Below are positions 37,656 to 45,590 of a stretch of DNA of 64,000 nt, piece by piece. The notes below the pieces were generated by a model. That model had not been told where the DNA came from, made no database searches, and saw nothing but the letters and a program-made list of their open reading frames with translations. The position numbers and the translations under genes were made by a program. Numbering within the stretch: the first letter of the stretch is position 1; each line of letters starts with the position of its first letter. Location: the NCBI RefSeq assembly GCF_003143515.1, contig NZ_CP029343.1, forward strand, positions 1,116,001 through 1,180,000, given 5' to 3'. Origin of the DNA: Massilia oculi (GTDB lineage: Bacteria > Pseudomonadota > Gammaproteobacteria > Burkholderiales > Burkholderiaceae_D).

Positions 37656-37719
37656 TCAATAGAGTAGTTATAATTGCAGATTAGGCAGTCCGCCGCCAAA
37701 CATCGAAACGGAGAACCAA

Positions 37720-39213
37720 ATGGACTTTAGCATAAAAGCATTCGACACAAAAAACACCCTGGCCGCTGCGAAATCCGGCTGCATCGCGGTTGCGGTGTAC
37801 GAAAACAAGAAACTGTCGGCTGCGGCAAAAGCACTCGATGTGAACGGCGACATCAGCGCGGCGCTCAAGTCGGGCGACATCAGCGGCAAGCCGGGTTCGA
37901 CCCTGCTGCTGCGCGGCTTGACCGGCGTGGCGGCTCCCCGCGTGCTGCTGGTCGGCCTCGGCGCCGATGAAACCGTCAGCGAGAAAAGCTTCGCCACCGG
38001 CGTCACCGCCGCACTGAAGGTGTTCTCCACCCTGGGCGCGGCGGACGCCATTATCGCATTCCCGCTCGACAGCGTGAAAGAGCGCGACGCAAACTGGGCG
38101 CTGCGCGCCCTGGTGCTCGGCGCCAGCGAAGCCGAATTCCGTACCGACGGCCAGAAGAGCAAGAAAGATCCGGCCATCACCGGCGTGCGCAAGATCGTCG
38201 TCGCCGCACCAGGCGCCGGCATGGACAAGGCTACCCTGACCCAGGCCGCCGCCATCGCCAACGGCATGAACCTGACCCGCGAGCTGGGCAACCTGTCGCC
38301 GAACGTCTGCACCCCGACCTTCCTCGCCAATACCGCGCGCAAGCTGGCCGACGACTATGGCTTCGACATCGAAGTGCTGGAGCGCAAGCAGCTCGAAGCG
38401 CTCAAGATGGGCAGCTTCCTGTCGGTGGCCAAGGGCAGCGACGAAGCGCCGAAATTCATCGTCCTCAAGCACAATGGCGGCAAATCGAAGGATGCGCCGG
38501 TGGTCCTGGTCGGCAAGGGCATCACCTTCGACACCGGCGGCATCTCGCTCAAGCCCGGTCCAGGCATGGATGAGATGAAATACGATATGTGCGGCGCCGG
38601 CTCGGTGCTGGGCACCTTCCGCGCGATCGGCGAGATGGGCCTGAAGCTCAACGTGGTCGGCATCGTCGCCGCCTGCGAGAACATGCCGTCCGGCCGCGCC
38701 AGCAAGCCGGGCGACATCGTCACCGCGATGAACGGCACCACCATCGAGATCCTGAATACCGATGCCGAAGGCCGCCTGATCCTGTGCGACGCCCTGACCT
38801 ACGCCGAGCGCTTCAAGCCGGCCGCCGTGGTCGACATCGCGACCCTGACCGGCGCCTGCATCGTGGCCCTGGGCCACCACACCAGCGGCCTGTTCACCCG
38901 CGACGACGCCGCCCACGACGGCCTCGCGAACGAGCTGCTGGACGCCGGCAAGCAAGCCGGCGACGTGGCATGGCGCTTCCCGCTGGGCGAGATCTACAAC
39001 GACCAGCTCAAGTCGAACTTCGCCGACCTGGCCAATATCGGCACCCCGGGCGCGGCCTCGATCACCGCGGCCTGCTTCCTGGAGAACTTCACCCGCAAGT
39101 ACACCTGGGCCCACCTGGACATCGCCGGCACCGCCTGGAAGTCGGGCGCGAACAAGGGCGCGACCGGCCGTCCGGTGCCGCTGCTGACCACGTTCCTGAT
39201 GAATCGGGTGTAA
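37720..39213 (+). CDS. pepA: Leucyl aminopeptidase PepA (M17)
   Basis: A 497-residue cytosolic aminopeptidase with an N-terminal macro-like domain and a C-terminal M17 catalytic domain. The di-metal and active-site motifs [25 protein letters not shown] and the signature [10 protein letters not shown] are intact. It removes N-terminal residues from peptides; the E. coli homologue also binds DNA. GGAG precedes ATG 37720, and a TATAAT at 37669-37674 may be its -10. A GC-rich terminator follows. Confidence 0.97.
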   Translation: MDFSIKAFDTKNTLAAAKSGCIAVAVYENKKLSAAAKALDVNGDISAALKSGDISGKPGSTLLLRGLTGVAAPRVLLVGLGADETVSEKSFATGVTAALKVFSTLGAADAIIAFPLDSVKERDANWALRALVLGASEAEFRTDGQKSKKDPAITGVRKIVVAAPGAGMDKATLTQAAAIANGMNLTRELGNLSPNVCTPTFLANTARKLADDYGFDIEVLERKQLEALKMGSFLSVAKGSDEAPKFIVLKHNGGKSKDAPVVLVGKGITFDTGGISLKPGPGMDEMKYDMCGAGSVLGTFRAIGEMGLKLNVVGIVAACENMPSGRASKPGDIVTAMNGTTIEILNTDAEGRLILCDALTYAERFKPAAVVDIATLTGACIVALGHHTSGLFTRDDAAHDGLANELLDAGKQAGDVAWRFPLGEIYNDQLKSNFADLANIGTPGAASITAACFLENFTRKYTWAHLDIAGTAWKSGANKGATGRPVPLLTTFLMNRV

Positions 39214-39251
39214 AGCGAGGGTGTAATCGCCGCCTGAGGCGATGCAACGAG

Positions 39252-39278
39252 AACGGCCCCGCATGCGGGGCCGCTTTA
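39252..39278. terminator. Terminator between pepA and the lipoprotein gene
   Basis: A perfect palindrome, CGGCCCCGCATGCGGGGCCG, is followed by CTTT and preceded by an A-containing flank. It sits between convergent stops and may act on both strands. Confidence 0.75.
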
Positions 39279-39286
39279 CTTGGTGG

Positions 39287-39742
39287 TCAGAACACCCGCG
39301 TATCGAGCGGATTCGCCCCTGCCGCCTCGGGCGGCGGCGCGGACGGCTGCATGACGACGGTCAGGATGGCCGGATAGCCATACCCCGCCCCCGAATGACG
39401 GTCGACGAAATAGCCGAGACCGGCGCTGATGACGAGGTTGCCCATCAGGTTGCTGGTGTCGAGCCTGGCCTGGACGACCTCGGCGGCGGTGGCGGCCGAG
39501 CCCTTCTTGCAGCTGATCGAGATCGGCTGGCTGCTGCGGGTGACGGTCACGCGCCCGGGCGCAATCATGTACCAGCGGCCCACGTCATTGCTGAGGATGC
39601 AACCGACCCCGCCGACCTCGCGGTAATCGAGCACGGCGCGCACCTCGAGCTGCTGCACGGGGGATTCGGACATGGTCGCGCATCCGCCCACGGCGAGCGA
39701 AGCGAAAGCGGCAACGGCAAACGAGCGGATTGGGAACGGCAT
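39287..39742 (-). CDS. Putative lipoprotein of unknown function
   Basis: A 151-residue exported protein. The N-terminus (MPFPIRSFAVAAFASLAVGGCAT) is a signal peptide ending in a lipobox with Cys at about residue 21. The rest has no motif I recognise; a single further Cys pair (GCILS, SCKKG) might form a disulfide, and the tail is rich in Ala and Pro. ATG 39742 is preferred over 39751. It faces pepA across a terminator. Confidence 0.72.
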   Translation of the reverse strand: MPFPIRSFAVAAFASLAVGGCATMSESPVQQLEVRAVLDYREVGGVGCILSNDVGRWYMIAPGRVTVTRSSQPISISCKKGSAATAAEVVQARLDTSNLMGNLVISAGLGYFVDRHSGAGYGYPAILTVVMQPSAPPPEAAGANPLDTRVF

Positions 39743-39812
39743 GGCGAGCATCGAGAGGCAGATACCTCGTTAACGGCAGCGGCGCGCCGTACTTGATGCC
39801 CTGCCCTGCGCT

Positions 39813-40019
39813 TCACGCGGACGTCGCGTCGAGCAGGGCGAATCGCGGCAGGGTATTGCCGTCGACCACCACCGTCTCGAAGAAGGCGTCACGGGGCCTT
39901 ACCCACACGACACCATCCTGGCCGCGATAGACGACCACGGGTGTGTGATCGGCTTCCAGCACTGCTTCGCACACCAGCTCGTAGATGCCGCCCTTGTAAT
40001 GGCGGTAACACGTCGGCAT
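39813..40019 (-). CDS. DUF1653-family small protein
   Basis: A 68-residue protein with the pattern YRHYKGGIYELVCEAVLEAD, then VVVYRGQDGVVWVRPRDAFFE, matching the DUF1653 family of small beta-rich proteins. The function is unknown. It starts 9 bp after the preceding gene's stop and so probably shares its transcript. Confidence 0.8.
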   Translation of the reverse strand: MPTCYRHYKGGIYELVCEAVLEADHTPVVVYRGQDGVVWVRPRDAFFETVVVDGNTLPRFALLDATSA

Positions 40020-40028
40020 GCGGACGGG

Positions 40029-40376
40029 TCAAGCCTTCTCGGCTTCGGCCTTCTGCTTTTTCTTCAGACCCTGGATGACCTTGAGCACGCCTTCCATGCC
40101 GGCAGTCTCGTCCAGTTCGCTGAAGGCGTCCAGCACTTCGTTCAGCACGCGATTGCGCACGGCTGCTTCGTCCTGGGCGATCGCCGGCTTCTGCTCGCCA
40201 TCCTTGGCGAACTTCGACGGCGCGTCGGCGGCGGCCTTGGCGCCATGCGCCAGCGCTGCCTGCCAGATCACCCAGCGGCGCTGGGTTTCAAAAACGAGGT
40301 ATTCCTCGGGCTTGTCTTCGCGGCGGCGAACAATATGACCCTCACGCTGGGCCCACGCTTCAAATGCACTGCGCAT
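40029..40376 (-). CDS. Conserved hypothetical protein
   Basis: A 115-residue protein I do not recognise. The first third (MRSAFEAWAQREGH, YLVFETQRRWVIWQAAL) looks like the short phage-type segment found in many small bacterial proteins; the rest is charged, likely helical, ending in a Lys-rich tail (GLKKKQKAEAEKA). Codon use fits the genome, and it lies 9 bp before the DUF1653 gene. Confidence 0.65.
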   Translation of the reverse strand: MRSAFEAWAQREGHIVRRREDKPEEYLVFETQRRWVIWQAALAHGAKAAADAPSKFAKDGEQKPAIAQDEAAVRNRVLNEVLDAFSELDETAGMEGVLKVIQGLKKKQKAEAEKA

Positions 40377-40834
40377 TTCTGTCCTTTTTCAAATCTGCGT
40401 CCGGAATATTAACTCGTGAAACCGAATATTTCACAATAGTACCACTACCGCGTGTCGATGGTCTTGAACAACTGTGTGGTCCGACCGAACCTGCCTCACG
40501 ACACGCTAATGGTACAATGGAAGTTGCCCGTACGCAATTTTATTATTACCGAAAAGCAACAAACTCACACTGCCGAGTTCGTTTGTATCAAACTCCACCC
40601 GATCTCGTTTATAGCGCCGACCCGGCGGTGGAGCAATACTCTTTGGCAATCTGTTAATCAATTTTATTATCGCCTGTTGTGACTTGGCCAAGCTGGCGCC
40701 CTTGCTTCCCCCCAAGGAAAACAAAGGCCGCCCGATGGCCGATCGCGAACTCGGTGATAATAGCTCGTTGGCAAGCAACTTGGCCGCACGACAGTATGTG
40801 ACGGCCAACACTCTACCATGACACACATAGAACA
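40377..40834. other. Gene-free AT-richer intergenic region upstream of xth
   Basis: About 458 bp with no credible gene. Base use is clearly more AT-rich than the flanks. A 12-bp direct repeat, CAATTTTATTAT, occurs at 40535-40546 and 40659-40670. The open frame on the minus strand (40506-40835) has unusual codon use and no recognisable domain. The region may hold promoters of both divergent units or a small RNA, but none can be shown. Confidence 0.5.
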
Positions 40835-41602
40835 ATGAAAATAGTTACCTGGAACGTAAACTCCCTGAAGGTCCGACTCTCGCATCTGTTGCAATGGCTG
40901 GAGGCCAACCCGGTCGACGTGCTCTGCATCCAGGAGACCAAGCTCACGGATGACAAATTCCCCCTGGCCGAGCTGAACGCCGCCGGCTACCACGTCGCGT
41001 TCTCCGGCCAGAAGACCTATAACGGCGTGGCCATCCTGTCGAAGCTCCCGATCGAGGACGTGGTCAGGAACAACCCGCATTTTGAAGACGCCCAACAGCG
41101 TCTGCTGGCGGCCACGATCGGGGGCGTGCGCTTCATCTGCGCCTATGTCCCGAACGGGCAGGAAGTCGGTTCCGACAAATATACGTACAAGCTGGCCTGG
41201 CTGGACGCGCTGCGCACCTGGGTGGCGGCGGAGATGGCCGCGCACGAGCAATTCGCGATCCTGGGCGACTACAATATCGCGCCCGAAGCGCGCGACGTGC
41301 ACGACCCGGCCGAATGGGAAGGCCGCATCCACTTCTCGCTGCCCGAGCGCGCTGCGCTGCGGGAACTGATGGCGCTCGGCCTGCTTGATGCCTTCCGCCT
41401 GTTCGAGCAGCCCGAGAAGCAATACAGCTGGTGGGACTACCGCCAGATGGCGTTCCGCCGCAACCGCGGCCTGCGCATCGACCACATCCTGCTGTCGAAG
41501 ACACTGGCCGATCGCTGCACCGCCTGCCATATCGACCGCGAGACGCGCAAGTGGGAACAGCCGTCGGATCATGCGCCCGTGGTGGCGACGCTGGCGGACT
41601 GA
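40835..41602 (+). CDS. xth: Exodeoxyribonuclease III
   Basis: A 255-residue AP endonuclease/3' exonuclease of the ExoIII family. Motifs seen are MKIVTWNVNSLKVR, LCIQETKLTD (catalytic Glu), GDYNIAPEARDVHD and the C-terminal RIDHILLS and PSDHAPV. It repairs abasic sites in DNA. The length is normal. Only 39 bp separate its stop from the end of the convergent GGDEF-EAL gene. Confidence 0.95.
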   Translation: MKIVTWNVNSLKVRLSHLLQWLEANPVDVLCIQETKLTDDKFPLAELNAAGYHVAFSGQKTYNGVAILSKLPIEDVVRNNPHFEDAQQRLLAATIGGVRFICAYVPNGQEVGSDKYTYKLAWLDALRTWVAAEMAAHEQFAILGDYNIAPEARDVHDPAEWEGRIHFSLPERAALRELMALGLLDAFRLFEQPEKQYSWWDYRQMAFRRNRGLRIDHILLSKTLADRCTACHIDRETRKWEQPSDHAPVVATLAD

Positions 41603-41641
41603 TGGTGCGTTCGACCGGCGGGTGTGCGCCGGCCGGTCGAA

Positions 41642-44239
41642 TCAGCCGGCCAGCAACCTGGCCACCTGCTCCGCCGGCAACGGCCGCGCGAACAGATAGC
41701 CCTGCGCATATTGGCAACCGAAGGAGCGCAGCAAGGCATACTGCCCTTCCGTCTCCACGCCTTCGGCCACCACCGACAATTGCAGGCTGTTGGCCAGCGC
41801 CATCACCGCCGCCACGATGGCGCGGTCCTCGGTGCTGGCTTCGAGTTCGCGCACGAAGGCGCGGTCGATCTTGATCTTGCGTACCGGGAAGCGCTTCAGG
41901 TAGGCCAGGCTCGAATACCCGGTGCCGAAATCGTCGATCGAGAGGCACATCCCCATCGCATTTATCTGGCGCAGGATCTCGAGCGTCTGGCCGCCGTGCT
42001 GCATCAAGGCGGTCTCGGTGATCTCGAATTCCACCATGCCTGGCGCGATCCCCGTCTCGTCGACGATGGCGCGGATCGAGTCGATCAGGCCCTGGTGCGT
42101 GAACTGGCGCGCCGACAGGTTGATCGCCAGCGGCACGACGTCCAGCCCCTCGCGCCGCCACTGCATGACCTGGACGCAGGCGCTGCGGATCACCCACTCG
42201 CCGACTTCCATGATCATCCCGCTCTCTTCCAGGATCGGGATGAATTCGTCCGGCCCCACCAGCGCGCCGCCGCGGCGCCAGCGCAGCAGGACTTCCAGCG
42301 CGCGCGGGCGGCGCGTCTCGGTGCACATGATCGGCTGAAAGTGGAGCTCGAACTCGTCTCGCGCCAGGGCGCCGCGCAGGCTCGATTCGAGCTCGAAATG
42401 GCGCGCCGCCGCCAGGTTCATGCGCTCGGTGAAGAACTGGTAATTGTTGCGGCCGGCCGCCTTGGCCTGGTACATCGCGGCGTCGGCGTGGCGCATCAGG
42501 GTCTCGACGTCGGCGCCATCGTCCGGATACAGGCAAATCCCGATCGAGGGCGAGATGTGCAGGCAGTGGCCGTCGATCTGGCAGGACATCGACAGCGCAT
42601 CGATGATCCGGTCGGCCACCACGGCGGCATCGCCCTTGCCGGCGATCTCCGGCATCAGCACCACGAACTCGTCGCCGCCGAGGCGCGCCACCAGGTCGCG
42701 GGGCCGCACCGCCGTCACCAGGCGCAGCGCGACGTTGCGCAGCAGCTGGTCGCCGACCATGTGGCCCAGGGTATCGTTGATGTTCTTGAAGCGGTCGAGG
42801 TCGATGAACATCAGCGCCAGTTGTTGCCCGTGCTGGGGCGCGTCACCCGAGGCCACGACGCGCATCGCCGCATCGAGCCGCTCGGACAGCATGGCGCGGT
42901 TGGGCAATCCCGTCAGGCTGTCGTGGTAGGCCATGTGATGCACGCGCGCCTCGGCCTGGCGCCGCTCGTTGATCTCATCCTGCAGCAGGGCGTTGGCGCC
43001 GGCCAGTTCGGCGGTGCGCTCGGCCACCCGCACCTCGAGTTCGTCGCGTGCGCGCAGAATGGCGTTGGCCGCCTCGCGCTGGGCGGTGACGTCGTCCACC
43101 AGCCACACGCTCCTGCCGCCCGCCTGCGCCAGGTCGAACAGGCGGCCCGACAGGCGCGCCCAGAAGCGGCTGCCGTCGCGCCGCACCATCTCGTGCTCGG
43201 CCATGTGGGCCTGGCCGAGCGCGAACTGGCGTCCGGAGAGTTCACGCGCCTTCTTCCAGCTGGCGTGATCGGGATACAGCTCGCGAACCGCGAAGCCGTC
43301 CATGCCGCCCGGAGGCGCGCCGAACAGCTCTTCCATCTTGCGGTTGCAGTGCAGCGTGCGGCCGCCCTCGACCACGGCGATGCCCAGCACCGCGTTGTCG
43401 AGGATGGCGCGGTTTTCCATCAGCGCCTCGCGCAGCGATTGCTCGTCGCTGCGCTCGCGGGTGCGGTCTTCCAGCATCCAGATCGTGCCCTTGTCGGGAT
43501 CGTTCGCGTTGACCTGGTAGCCGATCATCTGGACCCAGGCCGGCGTGCCGTCCTTGCGCACCAGGGTGCGCGAAGTCGTGAACGGCCGGCCGTCGGCCAG
43601 CTGCGGATAGGCATCGGCGCCGAGCTGGCGATACGCCTCTTCGTCCGGGTAGATCACGCGCGTGGACATCCCGACCGGCTCGCCCTCGGCATAGCCGAAC
43701 ATCTGGCAGAAGGCGGGATTGGCGCGGCGGATCACGCGGTTACGGGTGAACATGATGCCGATCGAGGCATTGGTCATGATCGCCTGCACCTCGCTCATGG
43801 CCTGGCGCGCCTCGGTCACGTCCTCGACGATCCAGATGGTGCCGGCGCCGCGGTTGCCCGGTTCGACCGCGCAGCCGCGCAGGCGCGCCCAGAAGGTGCT
43901 GCCGTCGCGGCGCCGGAACTGCTGCTCGCTCTTTTCGAACAGGCCGCCCCCGGCCAGCACCGCGAACGCCTCCCGGATCAACGTTTGGTAATCCTCGGGA
44001 GAGACGCAGACCTCGGCCGGCGCGATGCTGCCAACCTCGTCCTGCGCGAAGCCGAACATCTCGCCCGCGCGCGGATTAAAGGAGCGGATCTGGTCGGGCT
44101 GGGTGACGGCGATGCCGACCGGCGCGTTCTCGAACACGGCGCGCTGCTCGCGCACCATGCGCCGCAAGGCGGCCAGGTCCGCATCGTTTCCACCGGTCTG
44201 CGCAACGTCAGCTAATTGCAGGTTCGAAAATCCATCCAT
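41642..44239 (-). CDS. Triple-PAS GGDEF-EAL protein with intact catalytic motifs
   Basis: An 865-residue cytoplasmic protein: three PAS/PAC units (about 30-155, 160-280, 295-410), a short coiled coil, GGDEF (about 440-600) and EAL (about 620-865). GGDEF is exact (521-525) with RPRD (I-site) five residues before. In the EAL domain EVL replaces EAL (Glu649 kept), and INLS, EITE, DDFGTGYSSL, KIDRAFV and AEGVET are intact. It could therefore both make and degrade c-di-GMP, with one activity set by its PAS inputs. No transmembrane segment is seen. The neighbours suggest no specific pathway. Confidence 0.92.
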   Translation of the reverse strand: MDGFSNLQLADVAQTGGNDADLAALRRMVREQRAVFENAPVGIAVTQPDQIRSFNPRAGEMFGFAQDEVGSIAPAEVCVSPEDYQTLIREAFAVLAGGGLFEKSEQQFRRRDGSTFWARLRGCAVEPGNRGAGTIWIVEDVTEARQAMSEVQAIMTNASIGIMFTRNRVIRRANPAFCQMFGYAEGEPVGMSTRVIYPDEEAYRQLGADAYPQLADGRPFTTSRTLVRKDGTPAWVQMIGYQVNANDPDKGTIWMLEDRTRERSDEQSLREALMENRAILDNAVLGIAVVEGGRTLHCNRKMEELFGAPPGGMDGFAVRELYPDHASWKKARELSGRQFALGQAHMAEHEMVRRDGSRFWARLSGRLFDLAQAGGRSVWLVDDVTAQREAANAILRARDELEVRVAERTAELAGANALLQDEINERRQAEARVHHMAYHDSLTGLPNRAMLSERLDAAMRVVASGDAPQHGQQLALMFIDLDRFKNINDTLGHMVGDQLLRNVALRLVTAVRPRDLVARLGGDEFVVLMPEIAGKGDAAVVADRIIDALSMSCQIDGHCLHISPSIGICLYPDDGADVETLMRHADAAMYQAKAAGRNNYQFFTERMNLAAARHFELESSLRGALARDEFELHFQPIMCTETRRPRALEVLLRWRRGGALVGPDEFIPILEESGMIMEVGEWVIRSACVQVMQWRREGLDVVPLAINLSARQFTHQGLIDSIRAIVDETGIAPGMVEFEITETALMQHGGQTLEILRQINAMGMCLSIDDFGTGYSSLAYLKRFPVRKIKIDRAFVRELEASTEDRAIVAAVMALANSLQLSVVAEGVETEGQYALLRSFGCQYAQGYLFARPLPAEQVARLLAG

Positions 44240-44381
44240 CGGTCGTTGCTGTCGCGGCTATGCTCATGGTTGCCATTGATTGCCGAGTGGCAACAAAGAC
44301 AAACATCATACCCTGAAACGGGCCGGTCATCGTACTGCTTGCAGCAAGAATGCGACAGCGCGCCACAGCCGTCCCGGCGCG

Positions 44382-45590
44382 TCAGAAAACGTTACCCGGC
44401 ACGCATACCCGCCCCTCCATCAAGACCCGCGCGCTACGGCTCATGATGGCCTTGCTGACGCTCCAGGCGCCGTCCCGCTGCACCGCTTCGGCGCCCACGC
44501 GCAGGGTGCCGGACGGATGACCGAAGCGCACCGCGCTGCGCTCTCCACCGCCCGCCGCGAGGTTGACCAGGGTGCCGGGAATCGCCGCAGCGGTGCCGAT
44601 CGCCACCGCTGCCGTCCCCATCATCGCGTGGTGCAGCTTGCCCATCGAGAGCGCGCGCACCAGCAGATCGACGTCGCCCTGCGCCACCTGCTTGCCGCTG
44701 GACGACCGGTAGCCCGCCGCTTTCGCGACGAAAGCGACCTTCGGGGTGTGCTGGCGCTTGCCGGCGTCCTCGATGCTCGCGATCAGGCCCATGCGCAGCG
44801 CGCCGTGGGCACGGATGGTCTCGAACATGGCCAGCGCGCGCGCGTCGCCGTTGATGGCGTCCTGCAGCTCGGTGCCGTCGTAGCCCACCGCACCCGCCTC
44901 GACGAAGATGGTCGGGATGCCGGCGTTGATCATGGTCGCGCGCAGGGTGCCGACGCCGGGCACGTCCAGTTCGTCGACCAGGTTCCCGGTCGGGAACATC
45001 GCGCCAGCCGCGCCCTCCTCCTCGGCCGCCGGATCGATGAATTCCAGCTGCACCTCGGCCGCCGGGAAGGTCACGCCATCGAGCTCGAAGTCGCCCGTTT
45101 CCTGAACCTGTCCGTCCGTCATCGGCACATGGGCATTGATGCTCTTGCCGATATTGGCCTGCCAGATGCGCACGACCGCGATGCCGTCCTGCGGCACCCG
45201 TGCCGGGTCGATCAGGCCGTTCGCGATGGCGAAGGGGCCGACCGCGGCCGACAGGTTGCCGCAGTTGCCGCTCCAGTCGACGAAGGGCTTGTCGATCGCC
45301 ACCTGGCCGAACAGGTAGTCGACGTCGTGGTCGGGACGGGTGCTGCGCTCGACGATCACGGCCTTGCTGGTGCTGGAGGTGGCGCCGCCCATGCCGTCGA
45401 TCTGCTTGCCGTAGGGGTCGGGGCTGCCGATCACGCGCAGCAGCAAGGCGTCGCGCGCGGCGCCAGGCGTGCGGCACGCTTCGGGCAGGTCTTGCAGCTT
45501 GAAGAACACGCCTTTGCTGGTGCCGCCGCGCATATAGGTGGCGGGGATCCTGATTTGTGGGGTATGGGGCATCGTGCGGTTCTCCATCAT
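44382..45590 (-). CDS. prpF: 2-methylaconitate cis-trans isomerase PrpF
   Basis: A 402-residue PrpF-family isomerase related to diaminopimelate epimerase folds. Conserved segments PATYMRGGTSKGVFF, the active-site NCGNLSAAVGPFA and MGKLHHAMMGTAAVA are visible. With AcnD it replaces PrpD in the 2-methylcitrate cycle, converting the AcnD product into a form AcnB can use. The start overlaps the acnD stop (ATGATG): ATG 45590 overlaps by 4 bp, ATG 45587 by one. Confidence 0.94.
   Translation of the reverse strand: MMENRTMPHTPQIRIPATYMRGGTSKGVFFKLQDLPEACRTPGAARDALLLRVIGSPDPYGKQIDGMGGATSSTSKAVIVERSTRPDHDVDYLFGQVAIDKPFVDWSGNCGNLSAAVGPFAIANGLIDPARVPQDGIAVVRIWQANIGKSINAHVPMTDGQVQETGDFELDGVTFPAAEVQLEFIDPAAEEEGAAGAMFPTGNLVDELDVPGVGTLRATMINAGIPTIFVEAGAVGYDGTELQDAINGDARALAMFETIRAHGALRMGLIASIEDAGKRQHTPKVAFVAKAAGYRSSSGKQVAQGDVDLLVRALSMGKLHHAMMGTAAVAIGTAAAIPGTLVNLAAGGGERSAVRFGHPSGTLRVGAEAVQRDGAWSVSKAIMSRSARVLMEGRVCVPGNVF

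Noticed and set aside
40506..40835. A 109-codon minus-strand frame before xth
   Set aside because: Atypical codon use, no recognisable domain, and it ends at the xth start; more likely chance in AT-rich intergenic DNA.
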